Origin: Gammaproteobacteria bacterium
Lineage (GTDB): Bacteria; Pseudomonadota; Gammaproteobacteria; Steroidobacterales; Steroidobacteraceae
Length of the DNA: 62,542 nucleotides
Direction: 5' to 3'
NCBI GenBank assembly: GCA_004297335.1
Contig: SCUD01000183.1
Coordinates: 1 to 62,542, forward strand
Shown: positions 8,017 to 16,599 of the stretch, piece after piece
Numbering within the stretch: the first letter of the stretch is position 1
Layout of the letters: every line of letters starts with the position of its first letter
Translations under genes and position numbers: made by a program
Notes under the pieces: model-generated
Told to the model about the DNA's origin: nothing
Database searches by the model: none
Seen by the model: only the letters and a program-made list of their open reading frames with translations

Positions 8017-9504
8017 ATGGCGCTCCCCGCCGGTTTGACCAAACGCGATCTTGCCAGCGCGCTGGAGGAATTTGCCGCTGCGGTCGGCAGGCAATTCGTC
8101 TTCACCAGCGACGAACATATCAACACCTACCGCGATGAGTTCGGGCCCCTGCGCGGCACGCCGAAGGATCCCGTACCTTCGGCGGCTATTGCCCCTGGCT
8201 CGGTGGAGGAGGTTCAGAAGGTCGTCCGCATTGCCAACCAGTACCGCGTACCGCTGTGGGTGATCTCCTGCGGCAAGAACTGGGGCTACGGCGGACCCGC
8301 ACCACGCGTTACGGGCAGCGTTGTCGTCGACCTGAAACGAATGAACCGCATTCTCGAGGTCAATGAGCAGCATGCCTATGCGCTGGTCGAGCCCGGTGTG
8401 AGCTATTTTGATCTCTATCGCCATATCCAGGAACGGAAGCTGAAACTGTGGATCGACGGACCGGTCGGCGGCTGGGGCAGCGTCGTCGCCAATACCGTTG
8501 AGCGCGGCGTCGGCCAGAGCATCCTCGGTGACTTCTATAATTTCCAGTGCGGCATGGAAGTGGTCTTGCCGGACGGCGAACTGATGCGCACCGGCATGGG
8601 AGCAGTTCCGGGGTCACCGACGTGGCAGCAGTACAAGTGGGGTTTCGGACCGCATGTCGACGGGCTGTTCTCCCATTCGAACATCGGCATTGTCACCAAG
8701 ATCGGCACATGGCTTGCGCCGGAACCTCCAGTGTTCCTTTCCTGTCAGGTCAGCGTGCCACGCTTCGAGGACATCGTGCCGCTGATCGATATCACGCGGC
8801 CCCTGCGGCAGAAGAACCTGCTGGTCAATTCCGCGGTCTTTCCGCCCCGACTCGGCCGGCCTCAGGATCCCGCTAACCTTGGCGGCTGGTACAACAAGAT
8901 CGGCTTCTATGGCGAGGACAAGGTGGTCGACTTGCAGTGGCAGCACGTCCAGGATGCCTATGCCGCCATCCCCGGGGTCGAATTCAAGGCCCGGCGCTTC
9001 ACCGCACCCTACGATGCGGGCGAAATGGACGCTTTCGGCAGGACCCTGGCGGGCATCCCCGGTGTCGGCGGCTATGGGTATCGCGGAGTCTTCTGTTCTC
9101 CGATCCTGCCGTTCACGGGCGAGGCCATCTGGAACATGATCCACTCGTTCGACCGGATCTATCAGGAATACGGGCTACGTTATTTCGGCGAAGCCATTCA
9201 TATCCATCAGGCGCGCGCGCTCGTTGCTCCGGCGACCGTTCCGATCAGTCTCGACGATCCCAAGGTCAACGAGACCGCCGTGGCGCTGGTCAGGCGCCTG
9301 ATCGTCGAATCCACCCGACAGGGCTGGGGAGTGTATCGGATCACGACGGCGTTCATGGACGAAGCCATGGCGGCATTTTCCTTCAACAACGGCGCCCTGC
9401 TGCGGTTCCACGAGACCCTGAAGGACGCGCTCGATCCAAACGGGATTCTGGCGCCCGGCAAGAATGGCATATGGCCGAGTAAACACCGGGGGCGGCAAGC
9501 ATGA
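8017..9504 (+). CDS. VAO/PCMH-type FAD oxidoreductase, paralogue 1 (4-cresol dehydrogenase flavoprotein-like)
   Basis: A 495-residue flavoprotein of the vanillyl-alcohol-oxidase / p-cresol methylhydroxylase family, which oxidise para-alkyl phenols. Seen: an N-terminal PCMH-type FAD-binding domain (VPLWVISCGKNWGYGGPAP, VVVDLKRMNRILEVN, CGMEVVLPDGELMRTGMG, FGPHVDGLFSHSN) and a C-terminal substrate and flavin-linking domain ending DALDPNGILAPGKNGIWP, a family signature. A GAGGA ribosome site precedes the ATG. Its stop overlaps the cytochrome gene in the ATGA style, typical of flavocytochrome pairs in which the cytochrome takes the electrons. No signal peptide is visible on the flavoprotein. The true substrate cannot be read from the sequence. 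Confidence 0.9.
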   Translation: MALPAGLTKRDLASALEEFAAAVGRQFVFTSDEHINTYRDEFGPLRGTPKDPVPSAAIAPGSVEEVQKVVRIANQYRVPLWVISCGKNWGYGGPAPRVTGSVVVDLKRMNRILEVNEQHAYALVEPGVSYFDLYRHIQERKLKLWIDGPVGGWGSVVANTVERGVGQSILGDFYNFQCGMEVVLPDGELMRTGMGAVPGSPTWQQYKWGFGPHVDGLFSHSNIGIVTKIGTWLAPEPPVFLSCQVSVPRFEDIVPLIDITRPLRQKNLLVNSAVFPPRLGRPQDPANLGGWYNKIGFYGEDKVVDLQWQHVQDAYAAIPGVEFKARRFTAPYDAGEMDAFGRTLAGIPGVGGYGYRGVFCSPILPFTGEAIWNMIHSFDRIYQEYGLRYFGEAIHIHQARALVAPATVPISLDDPKVNETAVALVRRLIVESTRQGWGVYRITTAFMDEAMAAFSFNNGALLRFHETLKDALDPNGILAPGKNGIWPSKHRGRQA

Positions 9505-9857
9505 GGCCTTGCCGGATTTCTGCCGCCGCCCTGCTGGTTCCGATCCTGGCGTTCAACGGGCCGGCGCTTGCTGCCGACGCTGCGATCGACCAAGGCCGGG
9601 AGGTCTTCCAGAAGTGGTGCGCCATGTGCCACGGCTCCGGCAACGGCATGGGTGCGACGAAGATCCTGCAGGAGAAGTATCAAGGAGCGCTGCCGGCATT
9701 GCTGGAGGAGCGCACCAACCTGGAGCCGGAATTTATCAAGGTCTTCATTCGCCGCTGGAATCCCGGGATGCCTGCTTTCCGCCGCAGCGAGATCAGCGAC
9801 CCGGATGCGGATGCCCTGGCCGCCTATCTCGCCCGCAACAACCCAGCCGCAGACTAG
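9501..9857 (+). CDS. Cytochrome c subunit of flavocytochrome, paralogue 1
   Basis: A 118-residue class I cytochrome c with an N-terminal Sec signal (to about residue 25, ALA), one heme site CAMCH at residues 40-44 and a probable axial Met in NPGMPAF. The size and the coupling to the upstream flavoprotein (4-base overlap) match the PchC-type subunit that accepts electrons from a PCMH-like flavoprotein and passes them to the respiratory chain. Mature protein is periplasmic. Confidence 0.88.
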   Translation: MRPCRISAAALLVPILAFNGPALAADAAIDQGREVFQKWCAMCHGSGNGMGATKILQEKYQGALPALLEERTNLEPEFIKVFIRRWNPGMPAFRRSEISDPDADALAAYLARNNPAAD

Positions 9858-9886
9858 CAAGTCGACCGATCAAAGGCCTGGCTCTC

Positions 9887-11386
9887 GTGACTCTGCCCCG
9901 CGGAATGAGCGAAAAGGACTTCTCCGCCGCCCTCAGGGAATTCGCCCAGGTGGTCGGCAGCGACTGGGTACTTTCCAGCGAACAGGATCTCGATGGTTAT
10001 TGCGACGAATTCGGGCCTTACCGAGGCACACCGCAGGAAGTCATCCCCGGCGCAGCTGTAGCACCAGACGACACCCGGGCGGTTCAGGAAATCGTCAGGA
10101 TCGCCAATCAATATCGCGTCCCGCTGTGGGTGATCTCCGGCGGTCGAAATTATGGTTATGGCGGCGCGGCTCCACGCCTGGCGGGGAGCGTCGTGCTTGA
10201 CCTGAAGCGGATGAACCGGATTCTCGAGGTCAATGAGCAGCACGCCTATGCGCTGGTGGAGCCGGGCGTGAGTTCCATGGATCTGTACAATCATATCCAG
10301 GCGAAGGGTTACAAACTCTGGATGGACGGGCCATCTCCCGGCTGGGCCAGCATCGTCGGCAGTACTCTCGAGCGCGCGCTGGGTCATGGCCTGCTGCCGG
10401 AGCGCTGGAATTACCAGTGCGGCATGGAGGTCGTCCTGCCGGACGGCGATCTGATCCGGACCGGCATGGGCGCGATCCCCGGATCCCAGACCTGGCAGCA
10501 GTACAAGTGGGGGTTCGGCCCCTATGTCGACGGATTGTTCTCACAGTCCAACCTGGGCATCGTCACCAAGCTCGGCACTTGGCTGATGCCCGAGCCACCC
10601 GCCACTTTGTTCGGCATCGTCACGGCCCCGCGCCAGGAAGATCTCATCACCCTCATCGATACGATCCGCCCCCTGCGCCTGTCCGGCATCCTGACCAGTG
10701 CGGGCTTCGCCCGCATCGACCCGCAGGGGGACGGCGGCGCGACCGGCCGCGGTGGAGCGCGGGCGACCGTCAGCATCTACGGCCCTGAAAAGGTGATCGG
10801 CGCGCATTGGGACCAGGTCCAGGAAATCTGTGCCGTCATCCCGGGCGTTCGCTTCGATGTAGAGCGATACGCAGCCCCCTACGACACGGCACCGATGAGC
10901 GACCTCAACAAGCGGCGGCACTGCGTGATGTCGATGGCCGAACGCAAGTCATGGGATCACGGCTTCATGTACTTGTCGCATCTGGTGCCGTTCGATGGCA
11001 AGGCCGCCTGGAAGATGATGCAGGTGTTTGATGGCATCTATCAGCAGCACGGCCTGCGCTTCAGGGGCGGGTTCAGCACCGGCAACTCGTCGCGCGCGCT
11101 GATGTGCTCGCAGCGCGGCGGCTTCGTCAGGAAGGGCGACGCTGAATTCAACCGCAAGTCGATGGATCTGGTGCGCCGGGTCACCGTCGACGGGGGCAGG
11201 CAGGGTTACGGTGTCTACCGGATCACGACCGTGTTCATGGACGAGGCGATGGCTGCCTTCGATTTCAATGATGGCGCCTTACGGCGTTTCCACGAAACTT
11301 TGAAGGATGCGCTCGACCCGAATGGCATCCTCGCCGCGGGCAAGAGCGGTATCTGGCCGGAATATCTGCGCGGGAGTAAATCATGA
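9887..11386 (+). CDS. VAO/PCMH-type FAD oxidoreductase, paralogue 2
   Basis: A 499-residue paralogue of the 8017 gene. The GTG start at 9887 is chosen because it gives VTLPRGMSEKDFSAALREF, aligned with the starts MALPAGL and MNLPPGL of the sister proteins. Seen: VPLWVISGGRNYGYGGAAP, VVLDLKRMNRILEVNEQHAYALVEPGVS, CGMEVVLPDGDLIRTGMG, and the ending LDPNGILAAGKSGIWP. It carries a longer glycine-rich insertion (GDGGATGRGGAR) in the middle domain compared with paralogue 1. It overlaps its cytochrome gene by four bases, again a flavocytochrome pair. Divergence in the substrate domain suggests a different but related substrate. Confidence 0.88.
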   Translation: MTLPRGMSEKDFSAALREFAQVVGSDWVLSSEQDLDGYCDEFGPYRGTPQEVIPGAAVAPDDTRAVQEIVRIANQYRVPLWVISGGRNYGYGGAAPRLAGSVVLDLKRMNRILEVNEQHAYALVEPGVSSMDLYNHIQAKGYKLWMDGPSPGWASIVGSTLERALGHGLLPERWNYQCGMEVVLPDGDLIRTGMGAIPGSQTWQQYKWGFGPYVDGLFSQSNLGIVTKLGTWLMPEPPATLFGIVTAPRQEDLITLIDTIRPLRLSGILTSAGFARIDPQGDGGATGRGGARATVSIYGPEKVIGAHWDQVQEICAVIPGVRFDVERYAAPYDTAPMSDLNKRRHCVMSMAERKSWDHGFMYLSHLVPFDGKAAWKMMQVFDGIYQQHGLRFRGGFSTGNSSRALMCSQRGGFVRKGDAEFNRKSMDLVRRVTVDGGRQGYGVYRITTVFMDEAMAAFDFNDGALRRFHETLKDALDPNGILAAGKSGIWPEYLRGSKS

Positions 11387-11751
11387 GCTGGAGCGGGCTG
11401 ACCGCGATCGTGGCCGCGGCGGGACTTGGGGCCGCAGTCCCCGACGCCTGGGGGGGTGATCTCGCCGAGGACGGCGCGCTGGTGTTTGCCCGCGCATGCG
11501 TCGTGTGTCACGCGCCCGGGACTCCGAGCACCGCCATGCTGCAGGACCGGTACAAGGACAGCGTGCCCGCGCTTCTCGAGGAGCGTACCGACATGACGCC
11601 GGAATACGTCAGGTCTGTCGTTCGCAGCTGGCGACCGCGGATGCCAGCCTTCCGCCCGACGGAGGTCAGCGACGAGGAACTGGCGGCCCTCGCCGCATAC
11701 CTGACGCGCAACAACCGCCCCAGATCGCCGCCGGACGTGACCCGGCAATGA
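11383..11751 (+). CDS. Cytochrome c subunit of flavocytochrome, paralogue 2
   Basis: A 122-residue cytochrome with a short signal peptide (to about residue 25), heme site CVVCH at residues 39-43 and probable axial Met in RPRMPAF. The EERTDMTPEYVRSVVRSWRP stretch parallels EERTNLEPEFIKVFIRRWNP of the first cytochrome, so the two are paralogues. It overlaps both neighbours by four bases (ATGA), so three genes here are translationally coupled. It probably serves the flavoprotein before it, possibly also the one after it, which has no cytochrome of its own. Confidence 0.86.
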   Translation: MSWSGLTAIVAAAGLGAAVPDAWGGDLAEDGALVFARACVVCHAPGTPSTAMLQDRYKDSVPALLEERTDMTPEYVRSVVRSWRPRMPAFRPTEVSDEELAALAAYLTRNNRPRSPPDVTRQ

Positions 11752-13235
11752 ACCTTCCTCCCGGCCTCAGCAGGAGTGATTTCTCCAGCGCGCTGGGAGA
11801 ATTCCGCGTTGCCGTCGGCAAGGATTGGGTACTCACCGACGCGGAGGATCTGGACGGTTACTGCGATGAGTTCGGGCCTTACCGGGGAACACCGGAAGAG
11901 CGCATTCCTTCGGCGGCCGTCGCACCGGACACAGTCGAGGAGGTCCAGAAGGTCGTCCGCGTCGCCAACAGCTACCGTATTCCGTTGTGGATGATCTCCT
12001 GCGGCCGAAATTTCGGCTACGGCGGTGGGGCTCCCCGGCTGTCGGGAAGCGTCGTACTCGATCTGAAGCGGATGAACCGGATCATCGAGCTCAGCGAAGG
12101 CAATGCTTGCGCGCTGGTCGAGCCCGGCGTCAGCTCGTTCGACCTGTACCGTGAGATCAGGCGACGAGGACTGAAACTGTGGATGGACGGACCTTCGCCT
12201 GCCTGGGCCAGCGTCGTCGGCAGCACCCTCGAGCGTGGAATCGGCCATTCGCTGCTGGGTGACCGCTGGTCGAATGAATGCGGAATGGAGGTCGTCCTTG
12301 CCAATGGCGATGTGGTTCGCACCGGCATGGGAGGGCTCCCTGGAACCGGCACCTGGCAGCAGTACAAGTGGGGCTTCGGTCCGCACATTGACGGACTGTT
12401 CTCACAGTCGAACTTCGGCGTTGTCACCAAGATGGGAACCTGGCTGATGCCGGAACCCGAGAACTTCCTCGCTTGCTTCGTCGATGTGCCGCGCAGCGAG
12501 GACCTCATCGCACTGATCGACATCCTGCGCCCCCTGCGCCAGTCGGAGGTGGTGAGGAACGCGGTCAATATCCGCCCCGTCCGCCGCCGCCCCGGCGATC
12601 CGCCGGGCGAGTCCGGCGGGTGGCGCGCCCTCCTCGGTTTCTACGGCCGGAACAAGTCGATCGATCTGCTCTGGGAACATGTGCAGGGTGCCTACTCGGC
12701 AATCCCCGGCGTGCGCTTCAGGTCTCAGCATTTTTCCGCACCCTACGATCCGGAGACAATGGATTGGCAGGCCAGGTGGCTTTCCGGAATCCCCTCCATG
12801 TCGGAACTATCGCGGTGGGATCACAGCAGCATATTTGCCTCGCAGATACTCCCGTTCAGCGGCGAAGCGGCCTGGAACAGGATCCGGGTGCTGGATTCGG
12901 TCTACCGGGAATTTGGCCGACGCTACCAGGGCGGCAGCATCAACGCCCATCATCCGCGCGCCCTGGTCGCGCTCGCGGGCTGCCCGGTCAGCAGGGACAA
13001 TCCCGAGGCCAACCGGAACGCGGTGGCCTTGATGAGGCGGGTGCTCGAAGTGGGTGCTCAGCACGGATGGGGTCCCTATCGGGAGGGAACGGCTTTGATG
13101 GACGAAGCGATGTCCGCCTGCAGCTTCAACGATCACGCGCTGTTGCGCTTCCTTGAAACTCTGAAAGACGCCCTCGATCCCAACGGGATCCTCGCTGCCG
13201 GCAAGAGCGGAATCTGGCCGCAGCAGCTCAGGTAG
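11748..13235 (+). CDS. VAO/PCMH-type FAD oxidoreductase, paralogue 3
   Basis: A 495-residue third member of the family, starting at the ATG that overlaps the cytochrome stop (MNLPPGLSRSDFSSALGEF). The same FAD-domain motifs are present (IPLWMISCGRNFGYGGGAP, LKRMNRIIELSEGNACALVEPGVS, CGMEVVLANGDVVRTGMG), as is the ending LDPNGILAAGKSGIWP. It is the last gene of this operon: a perfect 11-bp inverted repeat overlaps its stop codon. No third cytochrome follows, giving three flavoproteins to two cytochromes. Confidence 0.88.
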   Translation: MNLPPGLSRSDFSSALGEFRVAVGKDWVLTDAEDLDGYCDEFGPYRGTPEERIPSAAVAPDTVEEVQKVVRVANSYRIPLWMISCGRNFGYGGGAPRLSGSVVLDLKRMNRIIELSEGNACALVEPGVSSFDLYREIRRRGLKLWMDGPSPAWASVVGSTLERGIGHSLLGDRWSNECGMEVVLANGDVVRTGMGGLPGTGTWQQYKWGFGPHIDGLFSQSNFGVVTKMGTWLMPEPENFLACFVDVPRSEDLIALIDILRPLRQSEVVRNAVNIRPVRRRPGDPPGESGGWRALLGFYGRNKSIDLLWEHVQGAYSAIPGVRFRSQHFSAPYDPETMDWQARWLSGIPSMSELSRWDHSSIFASQILPFSGEAAWNRIRVLDSVYREFGRRYQGGSINAHHPRALVALAGCPVSRDNPEANRNAVALMRRVLEVGAQHGWGPYREGTALMDEAMSACSFNDHALLRFLETLKDALDPNGILAAGKSGIWPQQLR

Positions 13236-13262
13236 CCCCGGACTCTCCGGCAGTCCGGGGCT
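13234..13262. terminator. Inverted-repeat terminator between convergent genes
   Basis: Perfect 11-bp arms AGCCCCGGACT (13234-13244) and AGTCCGGGGCT (13252-13262) with a 7-base loop sit between the ends of flavoprotein 3 (plus) and the TonB receptor (minus). There is no long T tract. It probably works as a bidirectional hairpin terminator. Confidence 0.7.
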
Positions 13263-13280
13263 GTTGGCCCTGATGTGGGC

Positions 13281-16253
13281 TCAGAAATCAGCAGTCACCT
13301 TGGCCCAAACGAAGCGACCGCGCAGATCATGCAGGCTGCCAAGATAGGGCTGGAATCCCGGGTATGGAACAAACGGCTCCTGCTCCCCGAATACGTTGGT
13401 AGCGCCGACTGAGACGGTTGCCCCCTTGACTGCGCCCCCGATACCACGCATGCCTGACTGCAGGCGATAGGTGTAGCTCAGGTCGACCGGCGTGAAGGCG
13501 CGAATACGCTGGGTCGGATCGAGGGTGAACTCCAGCGATCCCGTATAGCGCAGCAGTGCCGCCACGCTGTGCGGACCGGAGGACCAGTTGACGCGGAAGT
13601 TAGCCTTCCACTCCGGGTTCGGCGCGGCCGGCCGGCGATCATTCGTCTCTCCGGCCCAATTGGCCGGTGCCTGGCCCGGGCCCAGCGTCCAACGATAGGT
13701 CGGCAGATAGGTGCCCGAAAGGTTGAATCCGAGCCGGCCGATCCCGGCAAACTCCCGCTCATAGCCGATGTCGAAGTCATAGCCGGAAGCGACGACGCTT
13801 TGCGCGTTGAAATACTGCAGGATCACGCCGATCAGCTGGCCGTTGGCATCGCGCTGCACGCGCCCGGTCAGCTGGCCGGTGGGATCGGCATTGACCACCT
13901 GGGTCGCCGTCTCGGTCGAGATCAGGTCGTCGAACTCAAACCGAAACCAGTCGATCGAAGCGGTAAGCCCCGGCAGTGGCTTTATCGTCACGCCAAAGTT
14001 GTAAGCGGCCGAGGTCTGTGGCTCCAGGTCTGGATTGCCGGAGGTCCGCGAAGCGATGCGGATGTTGGGTACGCCGGTGCATACCGGGTTCAGCGTAACC
14101 GGGCAGTCATTCACCGCGGTGCTGCCGGCAGAAACCGAGTACAGGCGAAACAGCGAGGGAGCGACAAAGGATGTGCCATAGCTCGCACGGAGCGCCAACG
14201 CCCTGCCGGCGGTGCTGTATAGAAGCCCGAGCTTTGGATCGGTTGTCTTGACACCTTCACCAGTCTCGTGGCGCACCGCACCATTCAACTCCAGGTAACC
14301 GCCGCCGCCCTCGTACAGTGGCGCATTGAGTTCCAGGAAATACGCACTGATGTCCCGCGACTCGCTGAAATCGACCTGCTGGGTATTCTGGGTCGTGTTC
14401 GTGGTATTCTTGTTTGAATCGTAGTCGAGGCTCAGGTCAGCCTTGCGATACTGGTACCCAAGCGCGACGCCGAGACGGCCGCCAGGCAGGTCGAGCAAGT
14501 CACCGGTCAGAACCGCGTCGCCGACCAGCAGCGTCGATTCGTAGCGGTCCAGCAGCATCGGCGACACGTAGTCGACCATCTCCTGGCTGTTCGCCCGCGG
14601 ATCACCGGCGCTGGTGGCGAATGCCGAGTTGCCGTAAAGATTGAAGTACCCGCAGCCGCCGGTGTTGCGCACACCGCTGGTATTGCAGCCCCCGCCACCG
14701 TAGCCGTCGAGTGCGCGCAGCAGTTGCGCCGTCAGGCCGATGCCGGGCGCACCATTGGTCGACAGTCGATAGCGGCTATGGGTCAGCGCGGTCAAATAGT
14801 TCCAGGCGCCGCCGATCGTGCCGTCCAGCTGCGCCGACATGCGGGACACGTCGGATCCGGCCCGCGACCGGTTGCTGCCGGCAAACTCCCCGGGCCCGAC
14901 GGCATTGTTGGTCGGCAGGGCCCCCTGTGAATTGAGCGGGCGCCCGGTGTAGACCACGTCCTCGTAGAAGGGTATGCCCGACGAGGGGTCGGTCGGCGTC
15001 GCAGTCAGAATGACCCGCCCGGCCGCGTCACGCGCCGGCACGAAGACCGGCGCCCCGTCACGACTGTAGCCGGCACTGACGCCGCTCGAGACCGCGAACA
15101 GCGGCTGGCCGAGCGAATCAACCGCCCGGTACTCGCTGCCCGGATTGTGGCCCGGAATGACCAGACGCGGCAGGCTGATCACGTCGCTGGCCGTGTAGCG
15201 CGTGTGCGAGGTAGACGATGAGAAGCCGGCCTCGCCGCGAAACCGCAGGGTGTCCGAGAACTCGTGGGTCGCGACTGCGACTGCCTGATACTGGCGGATC
15301 TTCGACTGCATCGACTGGTCCGGATAGAAGAAATACCGGCAGTCCACCGCCTGCGCGACCGGCAACGGGACAGCCAGGTTGGCGCCGGTCGGGCTGTTGG
15401 TCGGAATAGTGCCGAGTACCTGGCCGCAGGAGGAGTCGACGACGTTCCTGCGGGTCGCCGGGGTCAGGGCGCCAGCGGCATTGCGCACCGGGACGGTGAA
15501 CTCGCCGGGGCTCGAACTGTTGACAGTCAGCCGCATGTCTGACTCCGCGCCCTTGAGGCTGGGAATGTCGAACGCGGCGTTCAGCTCGTCCTGATCAAAC
15601 ATGGAGAAGGCGGCCATCAGTCGGGTGCGCTCGCCGAGGCCGGTACCGGCCATCACTTCGAAACGGCGGTCGCCCTTGCTGGAATAAGTCTGGGTGTTGT
15701 TACGCAGGCTGACGCGCAGGCCATCGAAGCGGTCGTTAGTGAGAATGTTCACGACGCCCGCGACCGCATCAGTTCCGTAGAGCGCCGAGGCTCCGTCCTT
15801 CAGCACTTCCAGCCGCTCAATCGCGATCTCCGGAACCAGCGAGTTCACGTCGATGACGTTGTCCGCGGCGTCCGGAAGCTGGGTCTGCCGGCGGCCGTTC
15901 AGCAGCACCAGGGTCGAGGAAGGTCCGAGCCCACGAAGGTTGATCGTGCCTGCACCGCGCTCTCCGCCCACGCCGGCGCCACCGACCGCCCTTCCGGACA
16001 GGAAAGTGGACCCGAAGTTCTGCGGCAGGTCCTTCAGGAAGGTAGCAACGGTCGAGGGGGCGACGACATCCAGCTGTTCGCGGCTGACCACATCGACCGG
16101 CGAGGACTGCTGGAACGAGGAGCGACGGATGTAGGAGCCTGTTACCACCACTTCCTGGAGTTCCTCGCCGCCCGAAGTCGAGGCAGGCGCCTGCGCCACC
16201 GCGGACCCGATAGCCGCCAGGCCCAACGTAAGCACTTGCATGAAACGGTGCAT
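13281..16253 (-). CDS. TonB-dependent outer-membrane receptor (AraC regulon)
   Basis: A 990-residue receptor. Signal peptide at residues 1-22 (MHRFMQVLTLGLAAIGSAVAQ), then a TonB-box-like EELQEVVVTGSY, then a plug domain (NLRGLGPSSTLVLLNGRRQTQ; VLKDGASALYGTDAVAGVVNI) and a long beta-barrel ending in aromatic-terminated FVWAKVTADF. Start supported by AAGGGGAAG upstream. The barrel is larger than usual, fitting the group of receptors that import big or complex substrates. Its promoter region carries a minus-strand copy of the AraC-type operator, so it is probably induced with the flavocytochromes and the carboxylase and imports their substrate. Confidence 0.93.
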   Translation of the reverse strand: MHRFMQVLTLGLAAIGSAVAQAPASTSGGEELQEVVVTGSYIRRSSFQQSSPVDVVSREQLDVVAPSTVATFLKDLPQNFGSTFLSGRAVGGAGVGGERGAGTINLRGLGPSSTLVLLNGRRQTQLPDAADNVIDVNSLVPEIAIERLEVLKDGASALYGTDAVAGVVNILTNDRFDGLRVSLRNNTQTYSSKGDRRFEVMAGTGLGERTRLMAAFSMFDQDELNAAFDIPSLKGAESDMRLTVNSSSPGEFTVPVRNAAGALTPATRRNVVDSSCGQVLGTIPTNSPTGANLAVPLPVAQAVDCRYFFYPDQSMQSKIRQYQAVAVATHEFSDTLRFRGEAGFSSSTSHTRYTASDVISLPRLVIPGHNPGSEYRAVDSLGQPLFAVSSGVSAGYSRDGAPVFVPARDAAGRVILTATPTDPSSGIPFYEDVVYTGRPLNSQGALPTNNAVGPGEFAGSNRSRAGSDVSRMSAQLDGTIGGAWNYLTALTHSRYRLSTNGAPGIGLTAQLLRALDGYGGGGCNTSGVRNTGGCGYFNLYGNSAFATSAGDPRANSQEMVDYVSPMLLDRYESTLLVGDAVLTGDLLDLPGGRLGVALGYQYRKADLSLDYDSNKNTTNTTQNTQQVDFSESRDISAYFLELNAPLYEGGGGYLELNGAVRHETGEGVKTTDPKLGLLYSTAGRALALRASYGTSFVAPSLFRLYSVSAGSTAVNDCPVTLNPVCTGVPNIRIASRTSGNPDLEPQTSAAYNFGVTIKPLPGLTASIDWFRFEFDDLISTETATQVVNADPTGQLTGRVQRDANGQLIGVILQYFNAQSVVASGYDFDIGYEREFAGIGRLGFNLSGTYLPTYRWTLGPGQAPANWAGETNDRRPAAPNPEWKANFRVNWSSGPHSVAALLRYTGSLEFTLDPTQRIRAFTPVDLSYTYRLQSGMRGIGGAVKGATVSVGATNVFGEQEPFVPYPGFQPYLGSLHDLRGRFVWAKVTADF

Positions 16254-16337
16254 GACTTCCCCTTTGTTTCTTCAGCTCCGGAGTAACCATCCGGCAGCGC
16301 TGGTGGAACCGCGGCCACCTGGCCGGATCGCGTCGGA

Positions 16338-16401
16338 ATGGTAGCGTGTCGCAGTGGCACGGTCTTTGATGCATCGGAAGTTGAGTTGGACAATTCGGAA
16401 G
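16338..16401 (-). promoter_or_regulatory. AraC-type operator and promoter, copy 2 (TonB receptor)
   Basis: Read on the minus strand: CTTCCGAATTGTCCAA (16401-16386), then CTTCCGATGCATCAAA (16380-16365), starting 21 bp apart. After 21 bases comes TACCAT (16343-16338) as the -10. The first half-site is identical to copies 1 and 3 and the second differs from copy 1 by one base. Confidence 0.8.
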
Positions 16402-16473
16402 CGGCTGGACGACGCGGCAATCCCGCTGTCTGGATCCAGCCGGGCGGCCCTGTGGCGCGAATCAGGGCTCCGG

Positions 16474-16537
16474 CTTCCGAATTGTCCAACTCATCTTCCG
16501 GCGCATCAAAGAACCCATTGAGGCGACGCGCTAGCAT
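16474..16537 (+). promoter_or_regulatory. AraC-type operator and promoter, copy 3 (carboxylase operon)
   Basis: CTTCCGAATTGTCCAA (16474-16489) and CTTCCGGCGCATCAAA (16495-16510) start 21 bp apart, followed after 21 bases by TAGCAT (16532-16537) within CGCTAGCATC, a string also present at copy 1. Confidence 0.8.
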
Positions 16538-16599
16538 CTGCACGCGACCCGACCACAGGGCCGCCGCAATGGTTTACTTCGAATTACAGGGGGCATTCG

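Larger units (their letters stand above)
16254..16599. other. 346-bp divergent regulatory region
   Basis: No gene is seen here. It holds two oppositely oriented copies of the AraC-type operator-promoter, one for the TonB receptor (16338-16401, minus) and one for the Tm-1-like / carboxylase operon (16474-16537, plus). About 70 bases separate the two. The 5' leaders would be about 78 and 56 bases. Confidence 0.75.
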
